A DNA stretch of 64,000 nucleotides from Tyto alba (taxonomy: Eukaryota; Chordata; Aves; Strigiformes; Tytonidae): contig NW_024881316.1 in the NCBI RefSeq assembly GCF_018691265.1, forward strand, positions 25,769,819 through 25,833,818. The letters run 5' to 3'. Below are positions 40,010 through 51,200 of the stretch, piece after piece. How positions within the stretch are numbered: the stretch's first letter is position 1; every line of letters begins with the position of its first letter. The notes beneath the pieces are model-generated. The model was not told the DNA's origin and did not search any database. It saw nothing but the letters and a program-made list of their open reading frames with translations. Made by a program: the position numbers and the translations under genes.

Positions 40010-40530
40010 GGTTACTTAGTCTGGCAGCAGACCAAAGGAAAATATTGAAAATGTTGATTAAGGTTTTAGTCAATAAAGAATTAAATTATAAGAATATAAT
40101 TAATGTCAATCAACATGGCTTTAGTGAAAGCAGGTTTTAGAAAAACCTGGATACTGTATTTGGCAGTCAGAGTAATAGTTATGATAGCAGTTACACAGAT
40201 GTAAAGGGTTTTGTAAGGTATTTGATTTGATATCCCATGACATTACAGTATTAAATTAACACTTGACAATTATAACAGAACATACCTTAAATGGATTAAA
40301 GCAAGTTCTCTGACTATTCCCACCATGGTATGTTTCTACTTGATGTTTTCTGGGAGTCAGTACTGGAGAAAATGCTATTGAATGTTTTTGTGAATGAGTT
40401 AGAAGTAAATATAAAATTATTGCCATTGAAAATAACATGCATTTTAAGATTTGGTTGATGAAATTAGACTTAATTAAGTGACAAATAGTGAAGAATCTGT
40501 ATGTCCATATTGAACCATCCCAGATTTTTC
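40010..40530 (+). mobile_element. Ancient CR1/L3-like LINE fragment
   Basis: On the plus strand degraded ORF2 text appears in consensus order: AATCAACATGGCTTTAGTGA (compare ATCAACATGGATTTGTTAA), GTAAGGTATTTGATTTGATATCCCATGACATT (compare GTAAGGCTTTTGATACAGTCCCACATGACATT) and GAGTCAGTACTGGAG...GAATGTTTTTGTGAATGAGTTAGAA (compare ...AATATTTTCATTAATGACTTGGA). These correspond to the reverse-transcriptase palm region. Many indels have destroyed the frame. Boundaries are approximate. Confidence 0.6.
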
Positions 40531-40779
40531 CATTAACTGTGAACCTTCAAACAAAATGTGTTTTCAGTCAAAGCTATACATCTAAGGCCAGTGACTGCAG
40601 ACTGTTGTGGGTTATGGGCTATGTACCCTGAACAATGACTCAAATAGGATATGACAATCATAGTGGCCACAAAACACATCAACTGCATCTAAGGTGACAT
40701 AATGGCAAAAAGAAGGATGCAGACAGGAAGGATGCGGGCACTTCAGTGATTTAGCAACATCTACAGCATTGGTGATCCA

Positions 40780-41150
40780 AGTAACAGATCATTAGTGTTC
40801 TGGTGACCAGAATTTTTAAAAAAGTGCTTGAGAAATCAGAGAAAGTGTGAAAAGTAATCTGAAACATGTTTTCAGAGATAGAAAGAATGTCTTAAAAGGA
40901 GGGAGTTGCAGAACTTCCATACTTGCAGCAAAAGAAATTCCACAATAGGTATAAAAAAATATTTTCATTTTAAGAGTGAGCAAACAATGAAATAGGCTAC
41001 CAGAATAGGTTGTGAAATCTCTGACCTTTAAGATATTCAAAACTTAGCTGGACTAGCTCTGACCAATCTGATCAGCACTGTTGAAGATACCCCTGTTTTG
41101 AGCAGGTGCTTGGACTAAATGAGCTGCAGTGGTTTCCTTTAAACTAAATT
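40780..41150 (+). mobile_element. CR1 LINE 3' region, possibly nested in an older CR1
   Basis: The last part reads AATAGGTTGTGAAATCTCTGACC, AGATATTCAAAACTTAGCTGGAC, GATCAGCACTGTTGAAGATACCCCTG and GAGCAGGTGCTTGGACTAAATGA. This follows the CR1 3' UTR pattern (GGTTGTGGAATCTCC...GATATTCAAAACC...GCAGGGGGTTGGACTAGATGA). It lacks a clean tail. It sits between two pieces of older CR1 in the same orientation. Confidence 0.55.
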
Positions 41151-41164
41151 TGTATATAATTTGG

Positions 41165-41600
41165 AGATTATATGGACTCATTCTTTATACGTTGTGGATA
41201 AAAGACTGAGAGGTGATCTGATTATTATCTAAAAATCTTCATAGGCAAAAAATTTTGTATATAAAGCATATCTTTATTCTGACGTACAAAGATAAAGAGA
41301 GACATGGTATAGAATTAAAATGAAAAACGTCAGACTTTTTAAATTGTAAAGGAGATCAGTAGTTACAAAGAACATAATGGAAAATTTTGTATCCTAAGTA
41401 TATTCATATTTTCACAGCAGAAATGGATTTTCTTGTATTCACAACATATTCATGCCTCAATCAAACACCAGTTATTATGTTTCAAAGGGAAATACTTGAA
41501 TGCAATTCTTTAAATTCTATTATCCTAAATCTGCAGGATAGGTTAGATGACCTAAGGGTTTCTTCTGTCTTCAGAGTTTACAGAACTAAAAATTTTTTGT
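41165..41600 (+). mobile_element. Ancient CR1/L3-like LINE, 3' end
   Basis: The segment starts with AGACTGAGAGGTGATCTGATT (compare AGATTGAGAGGTGACTTGATT) and ends with AATTCTATTATCCTAAATCTGCAGGATAGGTTAGATGACC, matching the old amniote CR1 3' end (TTCTATGG...TGCAGGAGGTTAGACTAGATGACC). It is of the same type as 40010-40530, so the two may be one element split by the CR1 at 40780-41150. Confidence 0.5.
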
Positions 41601-44600
41601 TAAACAGTGTGAATCAGTACATAAGAAGTACAATAGTTTAGAACCCAAAAATTAATGTTTGGACTGCTATTCAGGTATACAGTGATCCTTGGGACTTCAA
41701 ACAGTATGCATTGGCACTAGTATGACAGCAGAGAAAATAATCAGAAAATCCTCTTTGCACAGAGGAAACAAAATATTTATTTACAAAAAAAAGGTGTTAC
41801 TTGAGTAGGGCCTGTTTCACTGTCCATCTGTCTCTAAGGGGTGTTTCAAAGACTAAAGCTTTGAGACATGCTATCAAATTCTGTACTGATAGGCAAATAT
41901 GAACATGTTGGGGACTGTCATAAAGAATAAACATATCTAGACAACAGCATTTTGATAGCCTCACCCTTCCTAATTTTGTGTCTCTAGTGTTACTCTTCCA
42001 AATACTGTCTCTTTTCCCTTTCAGACTCAAAATCACACTATGTTTCAATGTGGATTCTGAGCACCTTTCTCATGAATCAACAAAGTTTGTTTCCCTGAAC
42101 ATTTTTGCAAAAAAATATTCATTTTGACTTGTTTTTATGGATATCAAATAAGGGGGGGAATAATATGTAAGTGATTCAATATCTTTGGGAAATGTTTGAA
42201 GCTTTACTTGTTTGACACATCTTGAAATTTTTCTTCAGGAAACTATTTTTGTTTGTAAACAGATAATACATGTCTTTTGAAGAAGCATAACATAATTTTA
42301 TCATGCTACAGTAGCAAAACATACACTTTCTGAGAGTATAGTCTTTGAATGTTTTTAGAGTTATCCCTGTGAAATGCTGTTATAAATATTGAAGTTACTA
42401 TTTTTGCCCTTCTTAGGGACTGGCACCAATTAATTTGACTAGTAACCTCATCCAAAAAAGGGAATTAAACTTATGTCAATGTTTTCTAAAGTGTGATTAT
42501 TAACCTCTGTAATAATTCAGCTGGCAAACCAATAGAGTATGTGCTGTACTTCAAATATTAATTTTCTTTGAACTGTTTTTTAACCAAGTGCTGCCTTTGG
42601 GGCCGTGTTTAAATTTATAAGGATTGGGTTCAGCTGTCTTAATTAAAAGTACTCAATTAACCCAAACCAAGATGTCTCTGAAGCCTAACAACATTTCCAA
42701 AACTGGTAAATGATTACTAAGTAAATAACTATTGAATTAAGAATAATTGAATTTTTTTCCCCTTCAGATCTTATGTAAAAAAAAATTCTTTATTTATTAT
42801 TCTATGATTGTATGATTCTATGATTTTCTTATTAAATAATGATGCAATTAAGGAACTATTTAACCGCTGGAGTGACATTTGTTAATTAAACAGAACAAGA
42901 CTAACATCATTGATGTGGAAGGCATGAGTATTCTATGGAATCTTTTTGAAAATTCTGTCATTTTAGGATGAGATGTGATACTGCATTTTTGTTTGTAAGA
43001 TCTTAAATCTCTTAAAGCATTTATACTACTAAAGGTCATAGAGTTTATTTATCACTGGATATTGTCTCACAAGACTACATTCCTAGGCCATTGTGTCCTG
43101 AGCTAAGTACCGTGCTTTTCAGTGCAACCAGTCCAACTGTATGCCCTTCAGCACTCACAGTCCATCCAGCTCCCAAGAAGCACTGAAACCCCCTTTCCCA
43201 TCACAAAGGCCCAGTTGCAAGAATCCCTGGCTCTCCTCTTCTACTTCTTGCTCTCTTTTCACCAGTTTCCAAGTCCCGTGTGGCTGTCAGGGTTTAGTGT
43301 ACGTGCATGCATATTCATATTCACGTAAAATACTTGAGGAATTTGACCTGCTTTGGTAGGAAAGTTGAACATGATGAGGACCTAACTTATTGGGAATGGT
43401 TCTTGTGAGGGAAGAACAGGTTCAGTAGACCAAGAACAAGACGTAAACATAGGAGACACTGAATCTTCCTCAAATTCTTCAACTCCTTATTAGAACTAGA
43501 AAGCTTTGTTTGGGAAATGCTTCCATGGAGAGATGCTCATCTCCTCTGAAATGCAGAAACCCAGTAGGTGGATAACAGGGAAGGGAGGAAAGAGCACAAA
43601 CAGACTTTTCCTTCTATCTAAAGTAATATTTTCCTGGTCATAATTTCACAGGGTTCTATTTTTCTGACTTGAACTTTAACTGTCCAACAGTTCACACAAA
43701 TTACAGCTAGTGACACGTGGCTGTAATGGAGTGAAGAATTAGCTGATAATTTGGGGAACCATTGTAGGCTAATCCTTGTGAGGAGAGAACCGAATAGTGA
43801 ACTGATTAAGGGAATTAACTGTGTGAAATTAATTATAAGAGTCATAAATCTAAAAATATATTGGGATGTGTATTGGTGTCTGAAGCTCGGAGTACATGGG
43901 ATGGTAGGAAATGAACAAAAAGAACTCTGAAAAATAAGAAGAAAATAAAATAGTTGAAAAATCACTTGTAATTGTTAATTTAATGCAGCAGTGAAATCTG
44001 AACTTTGAGTGGGATTAAATCTCTCAATCTAATCCATTAAGAGAGAAAAATCAGTACAAATTTAACTCAAGAAGTCTTTTGAGGACAGTTTGGTGTCGTC
44101 AGCAAACTTTCGCTTGTAATTGTTCCCTCAGCAAAATGATGGATTTTGCATGCAAAATATATAGTTTAAATTCCACTGTCCACAGCTGAATCACTACTTT
44201 AAGAAAAGTGAAATATACATTTGATTTTCACCGAGGCCTTTCTTAAAAGAATTACTCTAACTTTTCAGAAGTGAGACAGACTCCTAAAGATTAATTGGTG
44301 TCTATAAGGAAGCTGGCATTTAGGATGCAAAGAGACACCAACTACAGAAATGAAAAACAAAAAGAGTGTGACAGTGCTGGGCTATTAGCTGACTAACTCA
44401 TACCGGTGTGAGCCAGTAAGGATCCTAATTACCTTGATATAAATCCTTTCCCCAAAGCAGTAAAAGTTGTAATGAGAACATACTGTGTTGAATTTAGATT
44501 TTTTTTCTTAATGTTTTTTAAATTTACTTTCCAATTGCAACGTTTTTTACAGACGGCTGTCTGCAAAATAAATCCCATTTACTGTAACAGATTTTCTTCA

Positions 44601-44713
44601 AAATACTTCTCTTTCAAAGTATTGATTTATCGACTCTGAACTGATACACATTTTCTTGCACTCTACACTGTCTCAAAAATTATCATGAGGGCTAGCTTTT
44701 CAATAGGTCCCAT
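41601..44713. other. AT-rich stretch with possible conserved non-coding DNA
   Basis: No gene is recognised; the longest frame is 115 residues (43618-43965, minus), hydrophobic by composition and without a family. At about 42,420-42,690 and 44,385-44,650 the sequence is complex, AT-rich and dense in homeodomain-like TAATTA/ATTAAT words. At 44,080-44,150 GTTTGGTGTCGTCAGCAAAC resembles a short remnant of minus-strand CR1 ORF2. Confidence 0.5.
42799..42826 (+). repeat. CR1-tail-like ATTCTATGATT repeat
   Basis: ATTCTATGATTGTATGATTC and the following bases repeat the 8-base ATTCTATG unit typical of CR1 3' tails. No CR1 body is visible upstream. It is either an extreme 5' truncation or an independent microsatellite. 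Confidence 0.5.
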
Positions 44714-44764
44714 TGACGTGCGGAAAACAGACTCCACAATCTGATAGATTGTAAAGTAGATATG

Positions 44765-44770
44765 TTTATT
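44765..44770 (-). terminator. LTR polyadenylation signal AATAAA
   Basis: AATAAA on the minus strand (GCTGAATAAACATATC), about 50 bases before the LTR 3' end, is at the expected R/U5 position. Confidence 0.7.
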
Positions 44771-44838
44771 CAGCGCTGGGCACACAGGGAATCACTCCTC
44801 CAAATATGTGTGCTCCCATGTGGCACCATTGCCTTAGA

Positions 44839-44844
44839 TTTATA
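44839..44844 (-). promoter_or_regulatory. LTR TATA box TATAAA
   Basis: GCTCTATAAATCTAAGG on the minus strand lies downstream of the U3 repeat and 70 bases before the polyadenylation signal, the normal U3/R arrangement. Confidence 0.7.
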
Positions 44845-45122
44845 GAGCAAATGATTACATATTCATAATATTTCACAATACGCCTATACATATGCATCAC
44901 CTATCCCCGCTTCGTATTAAAATTAGCATTTCCATGATCTCCTCCCTGTTGAGTCTGCGCAGTGAGTTCCTTTGGTCCTGGGCAGGGGTCGTGAAGGACT
45001 GGGTGGTGGTCGTGGGAGGAAGTATCTCCTCTTCCTCAGTGCTGAACTTTTCACCCCGAATTCCTGCGCAGTCTCTGTCACCCCCTGGACCCGCAGAGCA
45101 GGTTTGTGCCGGTTGTGGGGTA

Positions 45123-45260
45123 ATCTTCACTTACTCAGGGGTGGAGGAGGCTTTTTACTTAAACAGGAGATAGTGGTCGATCAACACAAACATCTTCACT
45201 TACTCAGGGGTGGAGGAGGCTTTTTACTTAAACAGGAGATAGTGGTCGAGCAACACAAAC
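45123..45260 (-). repeat. 69-bp tandem duplication in LTR U3
   Basis: Two 69-base copies (45123-45191 and 45192-45260) begin ATCTTCACTTACTCAGGGG and end CAACACAAAC. They differ at one base (T at 45181, G at 45250). On the minus strand they lie 110-248 bases into the LTR, upstream of the TATA box, where retroviral enhancers reside. One mismatch in 69 implies that the duplication happened shortly before or after insertion. Confidence 0.95.
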
Positions 45261-45370
45261 ACCTCGTACAAGCTAGGCAAACTCTTATCTCGACTATTTC
45301 CCTGTCATCCCCTTCTTGCTATTCCCATATTAACCCTTACATCCCCTGTTCCTATCTAGGCCCTGTATCA

Positions 45371-46759
45371 CCATGCTCTGAAGGGGTTCAAAAGAGACGT
45401 TGTTAGTTCTGTTGTACTGAAAAGCCTTTAAGATTTTTATGGACATATAGTCTTATACCAACTGAATTATGCATTTAAAATAATTTTTTGTTAAAAGTTC
45501 TAACTAATTTTAGGTAAGATCTTGTAAAACTTTGTGCAACTGTAAAAATTGGTTCAAAAAAGTATTTAGTAAACCTGATTTTGTTCTGTGCTTTGAAAAA
45601 TCATGCCCTTCTGTATTCTGGGAATTCATCTTCCTGAAATCTGTATGCTGCTGAAAATTCAGAACAGAATGTATTTAGCTATCTTTTTCCCTGGATAAAA
45701 AAAATACATCTTCAGTAAAAGCAGGTCAAAAAAAGGTTAGAAGCTACAGCTTTGGGAGGTACTTTATGCTAATTCAGACATTAGCTTGGAATTTAGTTCT
45801 TTCATATCACAAAAGTGCTCTTTAATTTCTCAGTAACATAGAGCTATCCAGAGAGCAAACAATCTTCTGTTCTTTGTTAAAGCTGTTGTCTTACATGAAA
45901 CAGAGGACTGGTTTTAAAATCTTGGAATCATTGCACAAATGTATGGTATAAAACACAGAGTAAACAGTCCACCTTGTACTATATATATTTTTAACTCTTC
46001 CAGAAGAAATTGCTGTACCCTATGAAATCTCTGTTTTTGCACACTTCCAGCTGTCTGCCTGGTGCAGATAGTGAGACAAAGATTTTTGGTAACAGAAACC
46101 AAACACTGTAGGCATCATGCTGGAATCTGAAATCAGGTTTAAAGTAAAAATCAAGTAGCAGATGTGGGTTTAACTAGATTTTATTATGCTTCATTAAGTT
46201 TTTCTCTTTGATAATTTTTCATAGACCACTCCTCAGTAGAATATAAGCCTTAAATCCATGAGGCATTGAGATACAATTAGCACTCTTAGAAGAAGGAACT
46301 AGAGTAGAGAAGATAATACTGTTAGGCTTAGAGGATCGTATTGATCCACTTAATGCCTTGCCTACTCCATAAATCTTTCAGTGGTTATCACTGAGCTTGC
46401 AATTATAGAACATGATTACTTATGCCAAAGTTTAATTTCCCCTATTACTTTACAGTCATAGTAATCACACTAAAAATCTGTGCTGTTGTGCAATTCATAT
46501 TGCACCACCCTGAAGCACATACAAATATACTTTTTATTCTGTTTAGGCAGAAGGCCTGATACTACATCATTAATTGTCTTCTAAGTTGTGTCTTTCTGCC
46601 ACATAAATTTGATATGTCAGAACTTCATGACTTGAGGCATGTCTGAAAAACAAAAGTAACTTTATGTTGTTAGTATAGCTTATAGACAATAAAATTTTAA
46701 ATAGAGAACTTGGACTTGTTGTAGTTTCAATTTTGCTGAAAACATTTCATATGTTATAA
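45371..46759. other. AT-rich stretch, no gene recognised
   Basis: The longest new frame is 62 residues. No repeat family is recognised between the two mobile elements. Confidence 0.55.
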
Positions 46760-47392
46760 GGCCTTATTGTTTGCTGTTTAGTACCTTCATAAATCACCTG
46801 GATGATGGGATCAAGTGTACCCTGATGAAGTTTGCTGATGATACCAAACTGAGTGGGGAAGTGGACATTTAGGAAGGGAAAACCACCCTTCAGGAAGACC
46901 TGGATAGGCTAGAAGAGTGGGCTAACAAGAACTTTATGAATTTCAACAAGGACAAGTATAATGTCTTACACCTTGGAAAACATAATCCAGGAGTGCAGTA
47001 CATACTGGGATTTACCTGGCTGAGAAGAAGCTCTGTGAACAGGGACCTGGGGGTCCTGGTGGACAAAAAGCTCAATATGAGAGAATAGTGAGCTGCAGCA
47101 GCAAAGAAAGCCAACAGGATGCTGGATTGCATCCACAAGGGCATCACCAGCAGAGATCAAGAAGTCATTATCCCACTGTACTCAGCGCTTGTCAGGCCAC
47201 ACCTGCAATTCTGTGGTCAGTTTTGGTCCCTGCTGTACAAAAAATATGTGGGTAGGCTTCAGAGGGTCCAGAGGAGGGCCACAAAGATGGTGGAATCCTA
47301 CCATATGAGAAAAGGCTGAGAGAATTTTATTTGTTCAGCCTTGAGAAAAGAAGGTTTAGGGGACACCTTATTACCATGTTCCATTATTTAAA
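46760..47392 (+). mobile_element. CR1 LINE, 5' portion of a split copy
   Basis: The plus strand reads as CR1 ORF2: GATGATGGGATCAAGTGTACCCTGATGAAGTTTGCTGATGATACC begins the recognisable part. The frame at 47119-47319 includes SRDQEVIIPLYSALVRPHLQFC, the reverse-transcriptase C-terminal motif of CR1. Internal stops (for example at 46872) show it is dead. Similarity runs to CTTATTACCATGTTCCATTATTTAAA and stops at an LTR insertion. It resumes at 48144 with AAAGGGTGGCTACAAAG, exactly the next expected CR1 text. Confidence 0.92.
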
Positions 47393-48143
47393 TGTTTTAT
47401 GGCCTGGACTGGGACCCCAGGGAGTTGTAAAGGTTCTATGATCCCCTTGGGTTGAATTAAGGTGAAACAACACCAAACAACTAGTTAAAATATTTCACTT
47501 GCGGTAGAAACAACTTGGAAAAGTATAGTAAGCAATGTGGTCTCTTATTGATAAATCCATAAGAAAGAAAAGAAAGGAAAGGAAAGGAGAGAAAGAAATT
47601 CAAAGTATCCAAATCACCACCCCAGGTTCCAGCGTTGTCTCAGGTCTGGTAATCTTGGGTTTTCTGTCACCTTTTAAGTTCATCTTATCAGATGATTAGC
47701 ATACTAGACAAAGAGAGGCATGTATTCCACGAACTCATTTCCATGAGAGATGAGGAAAAGGTGGAGCATGGGTTCTGCACATGCATTGAAGGGGAATGGG
47801 GTGCACCAATCCCCTTGTCCAATTGAATCATTGGTCATGCTCCCCCCTACCACTTTTACTTCTTCCTCAGTTCTTGATTTTTGGGCCTTCTAGCTCCATC
47901 TGATGACATTGGTTTATCTCTCTTATCAACCTTTTAACCCCAACATATCATTTCACTCAGTCCACATCTCTCCTTTTGAGGCTTATCTAAGGAATTTGCC
48001 AATACAACTTCAAGGGAGTGGTGATGAGCACCCTTGATACACCCCACACTTCCTTTTGAAATGTTCCTTAGACTAATCACAAATGCCACAAAGTTTTCTG
48101 TGCTGATAAATGTTTGAGGCATTAAGTCCTTCAGATCCTTACA
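47393..48143 (-). mobile_element. Solo LTR inserted into a CR1
   Basis: The 751-base insert has TG...CA ends (TGTTTTATGG on the left, GATCCTTACA on the right) and separates two halves of a CR1. The flanks share AAA, consistent with a short target duplication obscured by the A-run. The minus strand is the likelier sense: an ACTTAAAAGG TATA-like box (about 47668-47680) precedes an AATAAG variant signal (about 47545). No internal retroviral sequence adjoins. A (GGAAA)n tract lies inside at 47561-47598. The LTR family was not recognised, so orientation is tentative. Confidence 0.7.
47561..47598 (+). repeat. (GGAAA)n purine microsatellite inside the LTR
   Basis: AAGAAAGAAAAGAAAGGAAA followed by GGAAAGGAGAGAAAG is a pure purine tract. 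Confidence 0.9.
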
Positions 48144-48275
48144 AAAGGGTGGCTACAAAGACGATGGAGAGTCCCTTTTTGCAAGGAGTCACATGGAAAG
48201 AATGAGTGGTAATGCCAAGAAATTTTGGACCAGATAATACTTGAAGTCCTTTCCAACCTGGTATTTTATGATACT
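48144..48275 (+). mobile_element. CR1 LINE, 3' portion of the split copy
   Basis: This continues the CR1 from 47392: GGGTGGCTACAAAGACGATGG, then AGGAGTCACATGG, then a jump of roughly 200 consensus bases to GCCAAGAAATTTTGGACCAGAT, and the 3' end TCCTTTCCAACCTGG with the tail TATTTTATGATACTATGATT. The internal deletion removed most of the 3' ORF2/UTR junction. Confidence 0.9.
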
Positions 48276-51200
48276 ATGATTATTGTAACTGTAAAAATGT
48301 GTTGACTCTTCAAATAATATGCCACCTATTCCTTTGGTAAGTGTAACAAAAGCAGGTAGAATGCAAGTGTTATTGAATTCTTACACCATATTAATATAGA
48401 ATATCTTAAGCACATTGGGACAAGAAGGTAGAAGGTCAGTCTAGGTATGGAAGCCTCAGCTAAAGGAAGCTGAGTGCAAGCTGAAGATAAAGCTCCTTTC
48501 TAGAGAAGGAAGTACTTTTCAGAGATTTAAGATGAACTTACATCAAGGACCATTAAATAGATGAAACTAGTCTTTGATAATCCTAATAAACAGAGACTCT
48601 TCCTAACATTTCAAGTCTTTGCTGAGCCATATTCAAGCTATAGCATTCAGGTTTTCAGCCCCAGATTTACTGAGGCAAATACATTACTAATGCATCATCA
48701 CTGTGATCCCATGGGGAAAATTTGGCAAAAACTAATGCTGTGCAAATTTCTTTTTAATTGATTTATTTCCTTCATATTAAAGTGTTGTATCACCCTGAAA
48801 CAGTGAAATGGATGAAATGGCCATGTAAGGTCACAACTCTATATTTCTATGTATATATGAGAGAGTTATTTAGGTGAGTATATTTAGGTAGTCCATTGAT
48901 GGTTTTGTTATAATTTAGTGAATACTTTATGAATACTTTACTATCAGTCAGTTAGCTATCCAGCTTTCAATTGATATCAATTGAGTGACAACTATCATGA
49001 GTGTTAATTTCTTTTTATAAATCAAAAAATATTGCTGCTTGTAACTGTAATAGTTCATAGCGCTCATTCAACAAAAATATTTTGTTTCATCTCTGAATCA
49101 TTACTCTACCACTGTTTTTATCAATAGCTCTAAGTAGCATTCAGTAAAAATTTGTCTTATTAATTACCATTAACTAAGACAAGAACAGTAATGGCAGTAC
49201 TAACACAGATTAAGTATTTCTGGTTTTCTATATCAGTGACAAGTGGCGGATGTCTAAGAAGAGGAGAACAGGGTAAGTTAGTGATGCTCCTTATCATATC
49301 ATCCTGGTACTATCATAACTTTTATCTGGCTGATACATTCTCACATCTATAGGTGCATTCCTTTTATATCAAGTATTCCTTCAAACCTTAACTAACAGGG
49401 AAAAACTTGTTCCTATGAAGATATTAAGCCATGCAGTATTTTCACATAGGAGTTCTAAGTCTTCAGAGGTCTCTTTCTATGTTAGTGATCTTCAGGAAAG
49501 AAAACAGGCTAGAACAAAAATCAGTAATATTCCTCACAGGTATCTTTAGTACAGGTGTGCTTCTGATCCCCCATACAAACCATATTTTTAGTTAGAAATA
49601 AACCACATGTTCAAAAATCATGCACCCCATCATTTATGTCCAAGAGTAATACCTTGTCATAACTGCTACAGTGAACAGCTCACCATCAATTTATTTTTAC
49701 ATTACTGATGAAAATTGAAAGGACCAAAAGTCACAGGGTTATTAATCCTTTTTTTCTGTAAAGCTAGGAATTCAGAAGAAGCTCCTGGATTTAGTAGATT
49801 CATCTGATTAATCATGCAATGCACCATGATTGATGTTGGCCAAATATCTGCTCTAATTTTCTACTGTCTCTACAAACCCAGACATTTCTGAAATGAGAAG
49901 TATTACATGGAGCAATCTTTAGTACTTGATTGAACTACTGTGGTATGATCACCAAAAAAAAAAAAAAAAAGTCTTGTTGAGGCACAGATACATTTTGAAA
50001 GTCTATTAACGATTACAACTCTATCAAGAATTAGTAGGAAATATTTCAGAAAAAATATAATCAACTCTTTTCTACACAGAGATAGATTTGGATAACCTAT
50101 TAACTTAGATTTGCATGTTTAAAGAATATATAGCGTATTTTCTGGTTTTTCTTTAATTGCATAAATTGATCAAAATTTAGATACCACTTGGATCTTAGAG
50201 TAATATGAACCACTGTGACTTTACTTCTCTCTCCCATTCCCTCACATCAAACATTAGATGTATATTCTAATTACCCAGTGCTTATGTCTGTGAGAGGAAC
50301 ATTCTCAATTACTATGAATCATTTGTTTTAACGGGGAAGTTCTTTGACTTTGGGACTGGGCTACTTTAACACTCTACGAAACAGTTTTGAAGCACAGATC
50401 ATGGATTCATATAAGCCAACATTTGTTCCCAACAGTCTGGAGGTGGATGCCCTTGTTTAGCATGTAAGAGATTTTAATATTGGAGACAAGATCCATTAAT
50501 TGTGTTTTGGCACATATGTCAGAAAGTGATCATAGGCACATTTGATTTGCCAGTAGAAAGTTAGTCTAGGGTTGAACAATTTCCCCTGGAGATTTCCTGT
50601 ACAATATCAATGCATTTTCTTAGCGTTTTTGACCTAGTTATGAAAAAATACCCCTTTGCATAAAATTTCTGACTGTAGTTCCTCTTACCATTCCAGTTAA
50701 TGTTCAAATATAGTTACTGATTTAAAATGAATTCAGGTAGTTTCTTTCAAGTACATTTTTTTTTTCTTTTTTCTGTCACTCTCATTTACTCATATACTTT
50801 CTATGGAAGTTATACGTCCCTGCATTTTTTCAAAATCATGATATGACACGCTAGAACCACATTTATCAAAGGTTTCAAAGGTTTCTTATTTTGCAGTTTA
50901 GGCTGGTGTAACAGAAACTTTTTTGTATGGGGATACTCAAGAAAATTAAGACAAATAGCTAGAGGTGTGAAGTTACTGTGCATAAGTTAAAGCATATGAA
51001 GCCATGTGATTGATCTCAGAGTGTTAACTTCAGGCTGTTTTTTGGTGACAAACTGGCTTCAATGGTAAATCCAGTTTAGTTTGTCCCCCAGTGTCATTCC
51101 CTGGCTGACTGCTCCTGTCTCTACACTATGCTGCCCCATTGATTGTACCAATGCCAGTTTTTGTGAATTCATTCTATAAGCTAGATTTTTGAAATCAACA

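Larger units (their letters stand above)
44714..45370 (-). mobile_element. Solo LTR with 4-bp target duplication CCAT
   Basis: On the minus strand the element begins TGATACAGGGCCTAGATAGG and ends TTCCGCACGTCA (TG...CA). The direct repeat CCAT flanks it exactly (44710-44713 and 45371-45374). It has a TATAAA box (minus, plus coordinates 44839-44844) and an AATAAA signal (44765-44770), 70 bases apart, giving a short R. No internal retroviral region adjoins, so it is a solo LTR of 657 bases. A 4-base duplication is usual for gammaretrovirus-like (class I) elements, which is an inference about the family. The U3 portion carries a 69-base tandem duplication, listed separately. The 144-residue frame over this LTR is a composition artefact. 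Confidence 0.87.

Noticed and set aside
43618..43965. 115-residue hydrophobic frame
   Set aside because: The hydrophobic look comes from T-rich codons in AT-rich DNA. No family, no conserved start context.
44972..45406. 144-residue open frame with an internal repeat
   Set aside because: It runs antisense across an LTR and over its edge. The internal repeat in the protein is just the 69-bp DNA duplication (a multiple of three).
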